Part shown: positions 30,020 through 40,518 of the stretch, piece by piece | Layout of the letters: each line of letters begins with the position of its first letter | Position numbering within the stretch: position 1 is the first letter of the stretch | Assembly: GCA_022447185.1 (NCBI GenBank) | Contig: JAKVAY010000048.1 | Span: 1-64,000 of the forward strand | Reading direction: 5' to 3' | Source: Fuerstiella sp. | GTDB lineage: Bacteria > Planctomycetota > Planctomycetia > Planctomycetales > Planctomycetaceae | DNA length: 64,000 nucleotides | The notes under the pieces: generated by a model | Told to the model about the DNA's origin: nothing | Databases searched by the model: none | The model's input: only the letters and a program-made list of their open reading frames with translations | Translations under genes and position numbers: made by a program

Positions 30020-30677
30020 AACGGAAGACGCCACAAACTGCGAGTTTCTCGTGATGGATGTTCGGCGAGGATGTCCAATGGAACCGCTAAACGCACCAGC
30101 GTCTTGTTCGTTCAAAATTGACCGAACGGGTCTTCTACATACCGGACCAGCTGTCTCTGCATCCGCCGCTAACAGCAACGCTCCACCTGCAGATTCACCT
30201 CGAAAATCTGCACGGACAGACACTGTTGCTGCATCTGTTCAGAGTGACAAGTATCGAAAAATTTCCGATGACACATCCGAGTGGCGGGATTGCCGTTTTC
30301 CTTCGTCTATTGAGGTACTTAACCCACTGAGCCGGTCTGATGGTGCGGAATACCGGGACACTCAATCCATTGGCATGTCACTCACAACGTACAAAGACGC
30401 CGTCAGCGGATTTCACAGCTGGTCACCACAGTTTTTCGCCGGTCTCGATCCGAAGTCCCTGTAATACCGTGAAAAATGGGGCGGAGAGAGCGTCAGCGAC
30501 TGACCTTGAGACTTCCGGTCAAACATCGCTTGTAGAGAATCGCCGGATCGACTAGTTAGCCCACAATAATCCGCTGGATCCGTCTGACCGGCAACCAATC
30601 ACCAGCGAGAGTTCCTGTCGAATGTCACTTCCAGTGAATCTGCCCTTTGCACCATGATTCCGGGAATCCAAGCAACC
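30020..30677. other. Intergenic region
   Basis: About 650 bases lack a convincing gene. A GTG-started 137-codon frame at 30051-30464 has no recognisable family, signal or ribosome binding site. It may be a decayed or chance frame. The promoter of the ABC transporter operon should lie in the right half. Confidence 0.4.
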
Positions 30678-32924
30678 ATGAGCGCATTCACGAAATCCTC
30701 GATTCTGGTCCTGTTCGTGATTCTGCCGCTGTTCGCCTCCGGGTGTACCGGACCACAGGGAGACGGTGGCAGCAGTCAAGAAAACGGGACGGAATCCGGA
30801 TCCGGAAGTCTCCCGTTCACATCCGAAGGTCCTCCAATCCGGACGGTCGCGGAAGTCGCATCGGAACTGGAGGCCGGAGACGGAAACATGGTGCCGCTAT
30901 TCGAGTCGGAGCCCAACCTGCTGGCCGAGTACATCGGTCAGGACACGAAGAAGTTAGCCACGCTCAACGAACAACTCAAAAAAACGCACAACGAACGAAC
31001 GAAAATTGGCAAAGGTCAACCCGACGAACAACCTGTCGAAAGCAGTAGCAACGAAGAAACCCGATTCCAGCTGGGTGATCTGATCCCGATGGCCGACGAG
31101 GACTTTCCCGTACTGAACGATCTGCTCAACGACAACACGTGGGTTGAAAAGCCTGTTGTGGATTCCACTCGGTTGATGATGAAGCGGCAGGAGAGTGAGA
31201 AATCGCTGGCAACCGTCCAGGAAGCTCTGAAACTCACAAACGAATCCAGTGACCTCAACCTGAAAATCCGTTCGGCCATGGGACGCCTGGCCGCCAACAG
31301 TCAGGAGATCAATTTTGACGCGACCTGGTACCGTCACACCTCAGGCGACGTTAAGAGCACCAACCCGATTATGATCAGCTCGTCCGCTGAGTTCGACGTT
31401 TCCGGTCTGACCAGCTTCGGACTGATGGGATTCGACTGGACCTTCACCCCGTTTGCCAGCAATGACACAGTTGTCTCCTGGCAGAGCAGTGAGAACGGCC
31501 TGCTGGACAAGGTCGTAATGCGAGACGATGTTTACTGGTCCGACGGAACAAGGATAACAGCACACGATGTCGAATTCTCTTATCGTGTAATCATGTCTTC
31601 CAAAGTCCCTGTACCTGCGGTCCGCAGCGGAACAGACCAGTTGCAGGGTGTGAAGGCCTACGATGACCAGACGATCGTTTATTTCCATCCGGCTCCCCTG
31701 GCAACCAATGTCTGGAATATCAACTTCCCGGTCCTGCCCAAACACATCTACGAGAAATCGATTGCCGACGACCCAAGCCTTGCAGCCAGCGAATACCACG
31801 TCTCCATGGACGAGAACCCGGTGACCGGCGGACCGTACGTGATCACCAAACGAACTCGAGGGCAGGAGATCGTGCTGGAGCGTCGCGACAGTTACCACAC
31901 AGTCGACGGCAAACAGGTTCGTGACATCCCACACTTCAAAAATATTCGGTTCGCTATCATCGAGGACCCGAGCACCGCATTGTTGTCAATGAAGAAGGGT
32001 GATATCGAGGAGATGCAACTCACACCCGAACAGTGGAAGGAACAGACCAATGATGAAGAATTTTACGGCAGGAACACCAAGGTCTATGACATCGAGTGGG
32101 TCTACTTCTATTTTGGCTGGAATACGCGATCGCCGTTTTTCCGCGATGCAAGAGTCCGTCGGGCAATGAGCCTGACCTTCAATCATGCCGAGATGATGGA
32201 ACGTCATCGCAAGGGCATGGACGAACAGTCCCAGGGGATCTTTCACCGCACCAGTCCCTGGGCTCCGAAAGAACTACCGCCTGCGTTTCAGCAGAACCTG
32301 GACGCTGCCGAGGATCTGTTGCAGTCGGCCGGCTGGGAAGATACCAACGGTGACGGGATCCTCGACGGTATGGTCTTCCTTGATAATGAATTTGATGGAC
32401 AACTCGAAGGGGTCAGAAGATCGAAGTTCGAATTCACCATTGCCGTCAGCAACCGATCTGACCGAATCGCTCTGTGTGAACTACTTCGCGAAAATCTCGA
32501 CCAGATCGGCATTATCTGCAACGTTCGCCCGGTGGAATTTACAGTCTTGCAGCAAATGGCACGGGACCACAAATTCCACGCCCAATTCGCTGGCTGGGGT
32601 ACCGGTACCGACCCTGACACCAGTGAGAACCTGTGGACCACAAAGGCAATCGACAGTGGACGCAACTACGTGGCTTACAGCAATGCAGAAATCGACCAGC
32701 TGTTCCAGGATGGAAAGTACGAGCTCGATCCCGAAAAACGGCGCAGGATCTATCAGGACATTCACCTGAAACTTTATGAGGATCAGCCCTACACCTGGCT
32801 TTTCTACCGGAACGCTTACTTTGCGTTTAGTAAGTCACTCAGAGGATACAACTTCAGCCCGCGCGGCCCGTACAGTTATGGACCCGGCGAAGGCACCATC
32901 TTCAAGTCTCCGACCCTGGAATAA
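30678..32924 (+). CDS. Peptide ABC transporter substrate-binding lipoprotein (SBP family 5)
   Basis: The ATG at 30678 starts a lipoprotein signal with LFASGC, lipidated cysteine C23. A hydrophilic helical, probably coiled-coil region of about 200 residues (TLNEQLKKTHNERTKIG, LKLTNESSDLNLKI) precedes the SBP_bac_5 domain. That domain is recognised by VMRDDVYWSDGTRITAHDVEFS, PVTGGPYVI, DARVRRAMSLTFNH, FAGWGTGTDPD and the C-terminal YEDQPYTWLF. The 748-residue length is well above the 500-600 usual for the family because of the inserted helical region. It captures peptides or similar ligands in the periplasm for the permeases encoded next, with which it forms a four-gene operon. Confidence 0.92.
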   Translation: MSAFTKSSILVLFVILPLFASGCTGPQGDGGSSQENGTESGSGSLPFTSEGPPIRTVAEVASELEAGDGNMVPLFESEPNLLAEYIGQDTKKLATLNEQLKKTHNERTKIGKGQPDEQPVESSSNEETRFQLGDLIPMADEDFPVLNDLLNDNTWVEKPVVDSTRLMMKRQESEKSLATVQEALKLTNESSDLNLKIRSAMGRLAANSQEINFDATWYRHTSGDVKSTNPIMISSSAEFDVSGLTSFGLMGFDWTFTPFASNDTVVSWQSSENGLLDKVVMRDDVYWSDGTRITAHDVEFSYRVIMSSKVPVPAVRSGTDQLQGVKAYDDQTIVYFHPAPLATNVWNINFPVLPKHIYEKSIADDPSLAASEYHVSMDENPVTGGPYVITKRTRGQEIVLERRDSYHTVDGKQVRDIPHFKNIRFAIIEDPSTALLSMKKGDIEEMQLTPEQWKEQTNDEEFYGRNTKVYDIEWVYFYFGWNTRSPFFRDARVRRAMSLTFNHAEMMERHRKGMDEQSQGIFHRTSPWAPKELPPAFQQNLDAAEDLLQSAGWEDTNGDGILDGMVFLDNEFDGQLEGVRRSKFEFTIAVSNRSDRIALCELLRENLDQIGIICNVRPVEFTVLQQMARDHKFHAQFAGWGTGTDPDTSENLWTTKAIDSGRNYVAYSNAEIDQLFQDGKYELDPEKRRRIYQDIHLKLYEDQPYTWLFYRNAYFAFSKSLRGYNFSPRGPYSYGPGEGTIFKSPTLE

Positions 32925-33026
32925 GGTTCTCACCCGTGAAGTGAACCCCGGGAGGACAGGGCAATGACACTGTGGGCACGGATGCGACGCTGGTGACGGC
33001 GCTGCCTGACAAAAGGTTACGCATAT

Positions 33027-34019
33027 ATGGTCAGCTATTTAGTTCGTCGCCTGCTGGTGGGGCTGCTGACACTTTGGCTGATCACATGTCTGATCTACGC
33101 CCTGATTCGTTTGATGCCGGGCAGTCCGCTGGACACTGATCCCGCGATGATGGATCCCAGCAAAATGCCCAGCAAAGCCGACATCCAGCGAATGCAGGAG
33201 GTCTACGGACTGGACAAACCACTGCACGAGGCCTACTGGCACTGGGTGAAGAATGCAGTACGACTGGATCTCGGCACCAGTTACTCACAAAAGAAGCCAG
33301 TGGCAGAACTGATCGGTGACCGGATCGGTCCCACGCTGCAGCTCTCCGTGACATCCCTGCTACTCAGCTATCTGCTGGCAGTCCCCATGGGGCTGTATGC
33401 GACCGTGCGCAGTGGTCAGCCCGATGAACGAGGCCTAAGTTTTTTACTTTACACCCTGTATTCATTCCCCTCGTTTGTCGCCGCGTTGTTTCTCCAGTTG
33501 TTGTTCGCCGTAAAGCTGGAGGGAACGTGGTTTGGACTTCCACTACTGGGCAATCACTCGAACGGGTACGAGGAACTGACCGAACTCGACCGCATCTGGG
33601 ATTCCTTCAAACACATGATTTTGCCTGTTGCGTGCTTCACCTACGGCAGCCTGGCCTACTATTGCCGCTTTGTAAAAGCGAATATGGAAGAGGTCATCCG
33701 CCAGGACTACATCCGTACGGCCCGTGCCAAGGGCCTGGGACCGATCCGAGTTCTGATCCATCACGCCTTTCGGAACACTCTGATCCCCTTTGTGACGCTG
33801 CTCGGGTTGACCCTGCCGAGCCTGCTCGGGGGAGCGATCATTCTTGAAGGCATCTTCAACTGGCCCGGCATGGGACGTTTGTTTTTTATGTCGATCCTCC
33901 AGCGGGATTATCCCACGATCATGAGCCTGACACTGATGTTCTCGATCCTGACGCTGTTGGGACAGCTCCTGGCTGACATTCTCTACGCCTTCGTCGATCC
34001 ACGTATCAAGTACACCTAA
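33027..34019 (+). CDS. Peptide ABC transporter permease, OppB/DppB/YejB type
   Basis: This 330-residue membrane protein has six hydrophobic segments. The N-terminus (YLVRRLLVGLLTLWLIT) and the periplasmic PGSPLD and YGLDKPLHEAYWHW segments are typical of OppB-like permeases. The EAA coupling loop reads IRTARAKGLGPIRVLIHHAFRN and contacts the ATPase. The C-terminus ends DILYAFVDPRIKYT as in DppB/YejB. It is the second gene of the peptide importer operon. Confidence 0.94.
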   Translation: MVSYLVRRLLVGLLTLWLITCLIYALIRLMPGSPLDTDPAMMDPSKMPSKADIQRMQEVYGLDKPLHEAYWHWVKNAVRLDLGTSYSQKKPVAELIGDRIGPTLQLSVTSLLLSYLLAVPMGLYATVRSGQPDERGLSFLLYTLYSFPSFVAALFLQLLFAVKLEGTWFGLPLLGNHSNGYEELTELDRIWDSFKHMILPVACFTYGSLAYYCRFVKANMEEVIRQDYIRTARAKGLGPIRVLIHHAFRNTLIPFVTLLGLTLPSLLGGAIILEGIFNWPGMGRLFFMSILQRDYPTIMSLTLMFSILTLLGQLLADILYAFVDPRIKYT

Positions 34020-34127
34020 TGTGGCATCGCCTTAACAAAATTCGGACTGTTGCTCGAAAACGCTTCCGCCGGTCGCTCTGAACATGCAGTAAACAATGGT
34101 GAAAATCCACAACAGAAGACTTCAGCC

Positions 34128-35222
34128 ATGAACCGGAATGACTCTGATCGTGTGATAGTGTCGGCAGGCTTCTGGGAGCAATCCTGGCAGCGGTTCCGAC
34201 GACGGCGGCTCAGCATGCTGGCCTTGTACTTCATCGGGTTTCTTTCGGTGATTGCGATCTTCTCGCCAATGATCGCCGGCACGAAACCGATCATCTGTCG
34301 TTACAAAGGCCAACTTTATTTTCCCTGCATGGGCTACTACAACCGAGACTGGGAAAATCCTGTGTTTCAAAAGGAGCGCTTCCGAAGAGTCTACCCCCGA
34401 AATCTCAAACGAAAGGATCCGGACAGCTGGTCGCTTTGGCCACTGGTCTACCAGGATCCACACCGGCCGGTCCGCCAAGGAGAATGGGAGGGAATGGAGG
34501 GCAACCCCTACGGCGCCGAAGGCCGCCCCACGGGCCAGAACTGGTTCGGAACCTACAAAACGGGATTCGATGTCTTTGCCAGTATGGTACACGGAACACG
34601 AATCGCGTTGCTGGTGGGATTTGTTTCCACTGGCATTGCAGCAACCATCGGCATCACGCTGGGCGCTGTTGCCGGATACATGGGTGGTGTCGTTGACATA
34701 GTGATCAGTCGCCTGATCGAAGTCGTCATGTGTATTCCGGCTCTGGTCCTGATCCTCTGCCTGCAGGCAGTAATCGATAAGGTCAGCATCTGGAACATCA
34801 TGATGTTACTGGGCCTGACCGGGTGGACCGGTATGGCCCGCCTGACCAGAGGTGAATTTCTTAAACTGAAGGAAACTGAATTCGTAGCGGCAGCACGTTG
34901 TCTGGGAGTCGGTCGGACTCGCATTATGTTTCGCCACGTGCTTCCGAACGCGCTGGCCCCGGTGATGGTGCCAATTGCCTTCGGCATCGCCGGGGGCATT
35001 CAGACCGAAGCTGCTCTAAGTCTGCTGGGGTTCGGTGCTCCCCCTCCAAACCCCAGTTGGGGCACGATCCTCCACTCTGGACGTGAGACACTACAGTCGG
35101 GTTACTGGTGGCAACTGGTCTTTCCGGGCATGGGCATTTTCCTGACTGTACTGGCCTACAATCTGATCGGTGAAGGCATCCAGGAAGCCACAGACCCACG
35201 CCTTGCAGACCCAGGGAATTAG
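34128..35222 (+). CDS. Peptide ABC transporter permease, OppC/YejE type
   Basis: The ATG at 34128 is preferred; the frame opens 78 bases earlier only with a TTG. The product has 364 residues. TM1 (MLALYFIGFLSVIAIFSPMIAG) is followed by a periplasmic insert of about 85 residues. The insert contains CRYKGQLYFPCMGYYN and a WPLVYQDPHRP segment before NWFGTYKTGFDVF. This long 'Y-G-LYFP' insert is a hallmark of YejE-type permeases and is absent from short OppC/DppC proteins. The EAA loop reads FVAAARCLGVGRTRIMFRHVLPN. The next gene starts seven bases downstream. Confidence 0.93.
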   Translation: MNRNDSDRVIVSAGFWEQSWQRFRRRRLSMLALYFIGFLSVIAIFSPMIAGTKPIICRYKGQLYFPCMGYYNRDWENPVFQKERFRRVYPRNLKRKDPDSWSLWPLVYQDPHRPVRQGEWEGMEGNPYGAEGRPTGQNWFGTYKTGFDVFASMVHGTRIALLVGFVSTGIAATIGITLGAVAGYMGGVVDIVISRLIEVVMCIPALVLILCLQAVIDKVSIWNIMMLLGLTGWTGMARLTRGEFLKLKETEFVAAARCLGVGRTRIMFRHVLPNALAPVMVPIAFGIAGGIQTEAALSLLGFGAPPPNPSWGTILHSGRETLQSGYWWQLVFPGMGIFLTVLAYNLIGEGIQEATDPRLADPGN

Positions 35223-35228
35223 ATTTTT

Positions 35229-37091
35229 ATGACAGCCGTCATTGACGTCAAAAATATGCAGACCTGGTTCCACATCGATCGTGGCGTCGTGAAAGCGGTC
35301 GACGATGTCTCGTTCCAGATCGAACCCGGACACACTCTGGGCGTTGTAGGAGAATCCGGGTCAGGCAAGTCAGTTACGTCACTGACCATCATGCGGCTGC
35401 TGGCTGCCACAGCCCAGGTACACTCGGGCAGCATTTCGTTTCTGGGACGGGACCTGATCGGTCTGCCCGAAAGAGAAATGCGAAAGATCCGTGGTGCTGA
35501 GATCAGCATGATTTTCCAGGAGCCCATGTCGTCGCTGAACCCGGTACACAAAGTTGGCCATCAGGTCATGGAAGCAATCGTACAGCACCAGCAGGTCAAC
35601 AAAGCCGAGGCCAGGGAACGAACGATTCAGTTGTTTGAAGAAGTCGGTATCCCTGATCCGAAGTCACGGCTGGACTATTATCCTCACCAGATGTCCGGAG
35701 GTCAGAAACAACGTGTGATGATCGCCATGGCTCTGTCCTGCAATCCCAGCCTGCTGATCGCGGATGAACCCACTACAGCGCTGGACGTGACGATTCAGAA
35801 ACAGATCCTGGACCTGATCCGCGAATTGCGGGACCAGCGACAGATGGCAGTACTGTTCATCACGCACGATTTGGGAGTCATTGCCGAAATCGCTGACCAT
35901 GTGATCGTGATGTATCGGGGCAAGGTGATGGAGCAGGGCAACGTGCTGGATCTCTACAAGAATCCCCGGCATCCCTATACCAAAGGACTGCTGGCCTGTC
36001 GTCCACGACTCGACTCGCCCTACAAGCGGCTGCCAACCGTCTCGGACTACATGGACACGGTCGAGCATCCCGACGGTGAGATTGAGATTACCGAAAAGAC
36101 GATGACAAATGACCGCGCGAACTATTTCAGGAATCATGGCCGTGGACGGCTGCTACACCCTCAACAGCAGCTGAAAGAACTCGGATTCGAAGATAATCCC
36201 GGTTCCCTGGGACGCGAGGCCATCACAGTCGACACCGGACTGGATCCGCTGGTGAGTGTACGAGACCTGAAGGTCCATTTCCCGGTGCGCAAGGGGGTCA
36301 TGATGCGGACCGCCGGATACGTCAAAGCGGTTGATGGTGTTACGTTCGATGTCTATCGCGGTCAGACACTCGGACTGGTTGGCGAAAGCGGTTGTGGCAA
36401 GACCACAACCGGACGAGCTCTGCTGAGACTCGTCCGCGCCACCTCCGGAACCATGCATTTCGACGGACTGGACGTCGGCCGACTGAGCCGAACAGAACTG
36501 AGACAACTGCGGAATCGAATGCAGATCATCTTTCAGGATCCCTACGGATCGATGAATCCAAGGATGACCGTGCAGGCAGCACTGTCCGAACCGATGTCAC
36601 TGCACGGCATCGGCACGTCCCGTCGCGACCGTGTCGACCGAGCAGCCAGCCTGCTGGAAGAAGTGGGTCTGCTGACCGAACACCTGGGCCGTTACCCTCA
36701 TGAATTTTCCGGAGGCCAGCGTCAGCGAATCTGCATCGCCCGGGCACTGGCAGTCGAACCCGAGTTCATCGTGTGCGACGAATCGGTTTCGGCACTGGAT
36801 GTCTCAGTACAGGCACAGGTTCTCAATCTGCTCAACGACCTGCAGGAACGCCGCGGCCTGACGTATATCTTTATCAGCCACGATCTGTCAGTAGTGAAAT
36901 TCATGGCCGATATGATGGCCGTCATGAAAGACGGTAAGTTCGTTGAGTTCGGTCCGTCTGAAGCTATTTACCGAAATCCAAGCCAGGACTACACACGCGA
37001 GTTGATCACCGCCACGCCGCGCGACGACCTGGATCACATCCACGAACTGGTCAATCGTCGCCAGCAGATTCGCAGTGGTAACCAGAGCTGA
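35229..37091 (+). CDS. Double ATP-binding protein of the peptide ABC transporter (DppD-DppF / YejF type)
   Basis: Two complete ABC ATPase domains are fused in 620 residues. The first has Walker A GESGSGKS near residue 41, the signature [14 protein letters not shown] and Walker [13 protein letters not shown]. The second has [11 protein letters not shown] from residue 385, [14 protein letters not shown] and [12 protein letters not shown]. Each ends with an oligopeptide-transporter C-terminal segment ([17 protein letters not shown]). The fusion, together with the YejE-like permease, points to a Yej-type system that imports peptides or peptide-like compounds. A linker of about 80 residues joins the domains. 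Confidence 0.95.
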   Translation: MTAVIDVKNMQTWFHIDRGVVKAVDDVSFQIEPGHTLGVVGESGSGKSVTSLTIMRLLAATAQVHSGSISFLGRDLIGLPEREMRKIRGAEISMIFQEPMSSLNPVHKVGHQVMEAIVQHQQVNKAEARERTIQLFEEVGIPDPKSRLDYYPHQMSGGQKQRVMIAMALSCNPSLLIADEPTTALDVTIQKQILDLIRELRDQRQMAVLFITHDLGVIAEIADHVIVMYRGKVMEQGNVLDLYKNPRHPYTKGLLACRPRLDSPYKRLPTVSDYMDTVEHPDGEIEITEKTMTNDRANYFRNHGRGRLLHPQQQLKELGFEDNPGSLGREAITVDTGLDPLVSVRDLKVHFPVRKGVMMRTAGYVKAVDGVTFDVYRGQTLGLVGESGCGKTTTGRALLRLVRATSGTMHFDGLDVGRLSRTELRQLRNRMQIIFQDPYGSMNPRMTVQAALSEPMSLHGIGTSRRDRVDRAASLLEEVGLLTEHLGRYPHEFSGGQRQRICIARALAVEPEFIVCDESVSALDVSVQAQVLNLLNDLQERRGLTYIFISHDLSVVKFMADMMAVMKDGKFVEFGPSEAIYRNPSQDYTRELITATPRDDLDHIHELVNRRQQIRSGNQS

Positions 37092-37415
37092 AAACTGGGG
37101 CCCCGATTCGTTTCATGAACAGATCACTCAGACATAGCGTCGCTCCCTCATCATGGTGGGCAGCAACTTTCTGAGTTCTGGACGCCTGTACGGAACTGAA
37201 CAACGTCTGACAGGGCAGAAGCGAATCATGTCGCCGCTGTCACAGACAACCTGTGATTCAACGAAATCGTTAACCATCGAGGATCAGGAGAGACGGCGAC
37301 AGCGGACCGGAAATGTTTCGATCAGGATCAAGATCCGATTGCAGGCCTGTATAACGATCCTTAACCTTCATTGAAGAATCACACAACGACCTTGAAAAAC
37401 GGGAGTCGTCCATCA
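37092..37415. other. Intergenic region
   Basis: About 320 bases between the transporter operon and the RidA-family gene. No gene, RNA gene or strong terminator hairpin was recognised. Confidence 0.4.
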
Positions 37416-37823
37416 ATGGCCATAAGGAAATCACTTCGTCCCCCCGGATGGAAATGGGCAGACAATCTGAGTCATGATCTGGGTGTGCAGGTTGGCGATA
37501 CGATCTGGGTGTCCGGCATGATTGCGTTTGATCCGGATGGCAACCTGGTGGGTGAAGGAGACGCGGGAGCTCAGGCCGACAAGGTCTTTTCGAACATTGC
37601 TGAGATTCTTGCCGTTGGTGGTGCGACACTGAACGACGTCGTAAAAATCACTGCCTGGCTGACTGATTTCAGCAACTATCCCAGCTACAATGAGGCCCGT
37701 ACTGCTGCGTTTCCGGACCGATTACCGGCCAGCGCCACGGTTCATTCACCACAATTGGTATTTCCTGGACTCCTGGTGGAAATCGAAGCCGTGGCCGTCC
37801 TGGATTCCGATGTCGCACACTGA
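37416..37823 (+). CDS. RidA/YjgF/UK114-family protein lacking the usual catalytic arginine
   Basis: The ATG at 37416 starts a 135-residue protein with the RidA fold signatures: VSGMIAFDPDGNLVGEGDAGAQADKV, an NIAEILAVGGATLNDVVKIT segment, and a C-terminal VEIEAVAV. In imine-deaminating RidA proteins the PxRxxV motif supplies an arginine. Here the equivalent segment reads PASATV, with Ser106 at that place. The protein therefore probably belongs to one of the Rid subfamilies without classical enamine/imine deaminase activity, and its true role is unknown. Confidence 0.88.
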   Translation: MAIRKSLRPPGWKWADNLSHDLGVQVGDTIWVSGMIAFDPDGNLVGEGDAGAQADKVFSNIAEILAVGGATLNDVVKITAWLTDFSNYPSYNEARTAAFPDRLPASATVHSPQLVFPGLLVEIEAVAVLDSDVAH

Positions 37824-37969
37824 ACCAGACGGAGCCAAAAAACAGGACTGCGTCATCGTATCTGCTTCTCCTGATGTTGCAAATCCCCATATCAACTGCG
37901 ATCCTGTGTCAAAGTGTTATCGGACAGTCTGAGTACGATTGAAAGCTCGTCAGCTCCGGAATGTGAGCC

Positions 37970-39376
37970 ATGCTGACCATTTACGACAGAGCGGTTTGTC
38001 ACTGCGACGGAGTGACGCGACGTCAGTTTCTGACAGTGGGATCAGCTGGTCTCGGCGGCCTGTGTCTCCCGGACCTGCTTCAAGCTGAAGCAGCCAGCGG
38101 TGTTGGGTCGTCGAACAAAGCCATCATCAACATTCATCTCGACGGCGGTCCACCGCAACTGGACACCATCGACATGAAGCCTCATGCTCCTCGCGAAATC
38201 CGTGGCGAATTCCTGCCGATTCAAACCAGCCTGCCGGGTTTCAATATCTGTGAACTGTTTCCGAAACTTGCAGCGACCGCCGATCGCTTTTCATTCATTC
38301 GTTCTCTGGTTGGCTCGACAGGACAGCACGACGCCTTTCAATGCCAGAGCGGCTTCTCGCACACGGATCTCAGGTCACTGGGTGGTCGACCGGCGATGGG
38401 TTGTGTGATGAGCAAACTCGCAGGATCCAGAGACGATACTGCACCGGGGTTCGTAGATCTGATGCAGGGCAGGCCCCTCGTCCGAAACAGCGGTCGCCCT
38501 GGTTTTTTGGGCCCGTCGTATGGTCCGTTTCGGCCGGAGCTTTCAGATCTCTTCAGTCGGCCCCTGGAACCAGCAATGGAAGGCGAATTGGCTCGACTGG
38601 GAAGCAACCACACCACCAGTCTGACACTGAACCCTGACCTGTCACTGAAACGTATCAAAAGTCGGCGACAACTACTCGCGGGTCTGGACGGCATCAAACG
38701 TCAAATGGATGCTGCGGGGATGATGGATGCCGTGGACGGCTTCACACAACAGGCGGTTAGCATTTTAACATCAGGCCGATTTGCAACCGCACTGGACTTC
38801 AATCTTGAGCCGGCTGATGTGCTGGCTCGTTATCGCGCTCCGGCGGACACGGTAGAACGATTCAGTACCAGCGAAAGTCCGGAAGGTTCCCTGAAGTTGC
38901 TGTTGGCAAGACGCCTGATTGAAGCGGGAGTCCGTGTGGTCAGTCTGACACTGAGCGATTTTGACACGCACTCAAAGAATTTTCCGCGGATGAGGCAGAT
39001 GGCACCAATCGTCGATCACGGTCTGACGGCCCTGGTGGAGGATCTGGACGAACGCGGAATGCTCGACGACGTTACGGTGATCGCCTGGGGTGAGTTCGGT
39101 CGATCACCGCGAGTCAACAAAGACGGTGGTCGTGACCACTGGCCACAAGTCGGTCCGGCTATTATAGCGGGGGGTGGTTGTCGATCCGGACAGGTCATTG
39201 GCAGCACGGATCGCCAGGCGGCAGTTCCTGTCAAACGCCCCGTTCACTACAAGGACATCTTCGCCACGCTCTACCACAATCTCGGTATAGACGCGTCAAA
39301 AACAACCATCGATGACCTTCGAGGTCGCCCCCAGTACCTGCTGGATGCCGGAAAACCCCTTCCAGAACTGGTCTAG
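37970..39376 (+). CDS. DUF1501 domain-containing Tat-exported protein
   Basis: The 468-residue protein has an N-terminal twin-arginine motif ([9 protein letters not shown], R17-R18) followed by a weakly hydrophobic stretch ending near LLQAEA. It has the DUF1501 pattern: [57 protein letters not shown], and [22 protein letters not shown] near the C-terminus. The DUF1501 family is related to the alkaline phosphatase/sulfatase superfamily, is very common in planctomycetes, and often neighbours DUF1549/DUF1553 cytochrome-like genes. No such partner is present here. The function is unknown; an exported hydrolase is plausible. Confidence 0.93.
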   Translation: [468 protein letters not shown]

Positions 39377-39600
39377 GTACTGCAGCATGGCGACTTGCCA
39401 ATTCAGAAGTCCGGCTTTACCAAAACGCCAGACTTATTTTGGTTTTGGGTGTTTATTGTTTTCCAGTGTCTGGGTGCGGTTTACAAACTCTCGCGACACG
39501 TAGCGACTCGTAAGTGAATCAGATCCTCGGTTTCTCGACGATGTATTCGGCCACATAGATCACAATTCGCTGTGATACCTGAAAACTGGGCCCGTAACGA

Positions 39601-40518
39601 ATGACAACCCGCGAGTTGCAAAACAGTGAGCTATCAGGAGCGTTCGTCGTTCGTGACCCGGCCTGGCGCAAGAAGATTTTTTTCGGCGGCTTATTGCTTC
39701 TGCTTCTTCATCCTGTCGGATGGCCTGCCGCGCTGGGATATCGAAAAGAGCTCATCTCAAATCTCTCGTCCGGCACTCAACCTCTTCTTCCCGAATGGAG
39801 GGGGCACTTAGTCTACTTTTTCATCGAAGGGCTCAAGGCGATGGGAGTCATTTTCGGTTACCTCTCACCCCTTTATCTGGCACTTCTGTTTCTGCTGCTT
39901 GCCAATGGTGTTCGACCCAACGACTATTGGCTGTACGCAGGATTGTTCTTTACCACATGCACGATCTTCTCAACTTTATCGTTCCCTTCCGTACTGATCT
40001 ATTGGACATTCTTTTCGGAAGGTTATCGGGTCCCGTTCGGAATTTGTCTGGTACTGCTTGCTGCTTTCGCGCTGATAATTTTTTTCATTCCATCAGCCTT
40101 TCTTCAAGTCTCAAAAAGTGGCAGGTATCTGTCTGCCTTCAAAATCTCAGCTGCGTATTCAACGTTAGCAACCCATTTCCGGGCGTACGTACTGGCCTGG
40201 TACCACTCGACGCTGATGAGCCTGTCAGCCCACTTCGCTCTTCCCTTTGCCCCATGGGGAGTTGTCTGGTGTTATCTCGCTATTATCTATGAATTTAATT
40301 CGTTACTGCAAAATGATCCCGATGTTGATTCATCTCAGTCCTGGTTTCGTAAACTTCGTGCATCCGATCAGCTTCTTCTTCAGCGCACCGGCTACACCGC
40401 TGTTTCTCGATGCTTAAATCCGGCGGACGCTGCTCCTTGTTTATTGATTAAGATCGGTCCTGTTGTCATTCCTCTCCCGAAGATCATTGTAAAACACGTA
40501 TTCCGTGAGACGGACTGA
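39601..40518 (+). CDS. DUF4013-like polytopic membrane protein
   Basis: The 305-residue product has about five or six hydrophobic segments. The N-terminal part (IFFGGLLLLLLHPVGWPAA, LGYRKELISNL, LLPEWRGHLVYFFIEGLKAMG) matches the pattern of DUF4013 proteins, in which an LPEW element precedes a long membrane helix. The C-terminal third is soluble. The stop codon overlaps the start of the next gene (TGATG), so the two are translated together. The function is unknown. Confidence 0.65.
   Translation: MTTRELQNSELSGAFVVRDPAWRKKIFFGGLLLLLLHPVGWPAALGYRKELISNLSSGTQPLLPEWRGHLVYFFIEGLKAMGVIFGYLSPLYLALLFLLLANGVRPNDYWLYAGLFFTTCTIFSTLSFPSVLIYWTFFSEGYRVPFGICLVLLAAFALIIFFIPSAFLQVSKSGRYLSAFKISAAYSTLATHFRAYVLAWYHSTLMSLSAHFALPFAPWGVVWCYLAIIYEFNSLLQNDPDVDSSQSWFRKLRASDQLLLQRTGYTAVSRCLNPADAAPCLLIKIGPVVIPLPKIIVKHVFRETD

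Noticed and set aside
30051..30464. 137-codon frame started by GTG.
   Set aside because: Low-complexity Ser/Ala/Asp composition, no ribosome binding site and no recognisable family.
39419..39443. ACCAAAA/TTTTGGT inverted repeat after the DUF1501 gene, considered as a terminator.
   Set aside because: The stem is short and AT-rich with an 11-base loop, and the following tract is interrupted by G residues.
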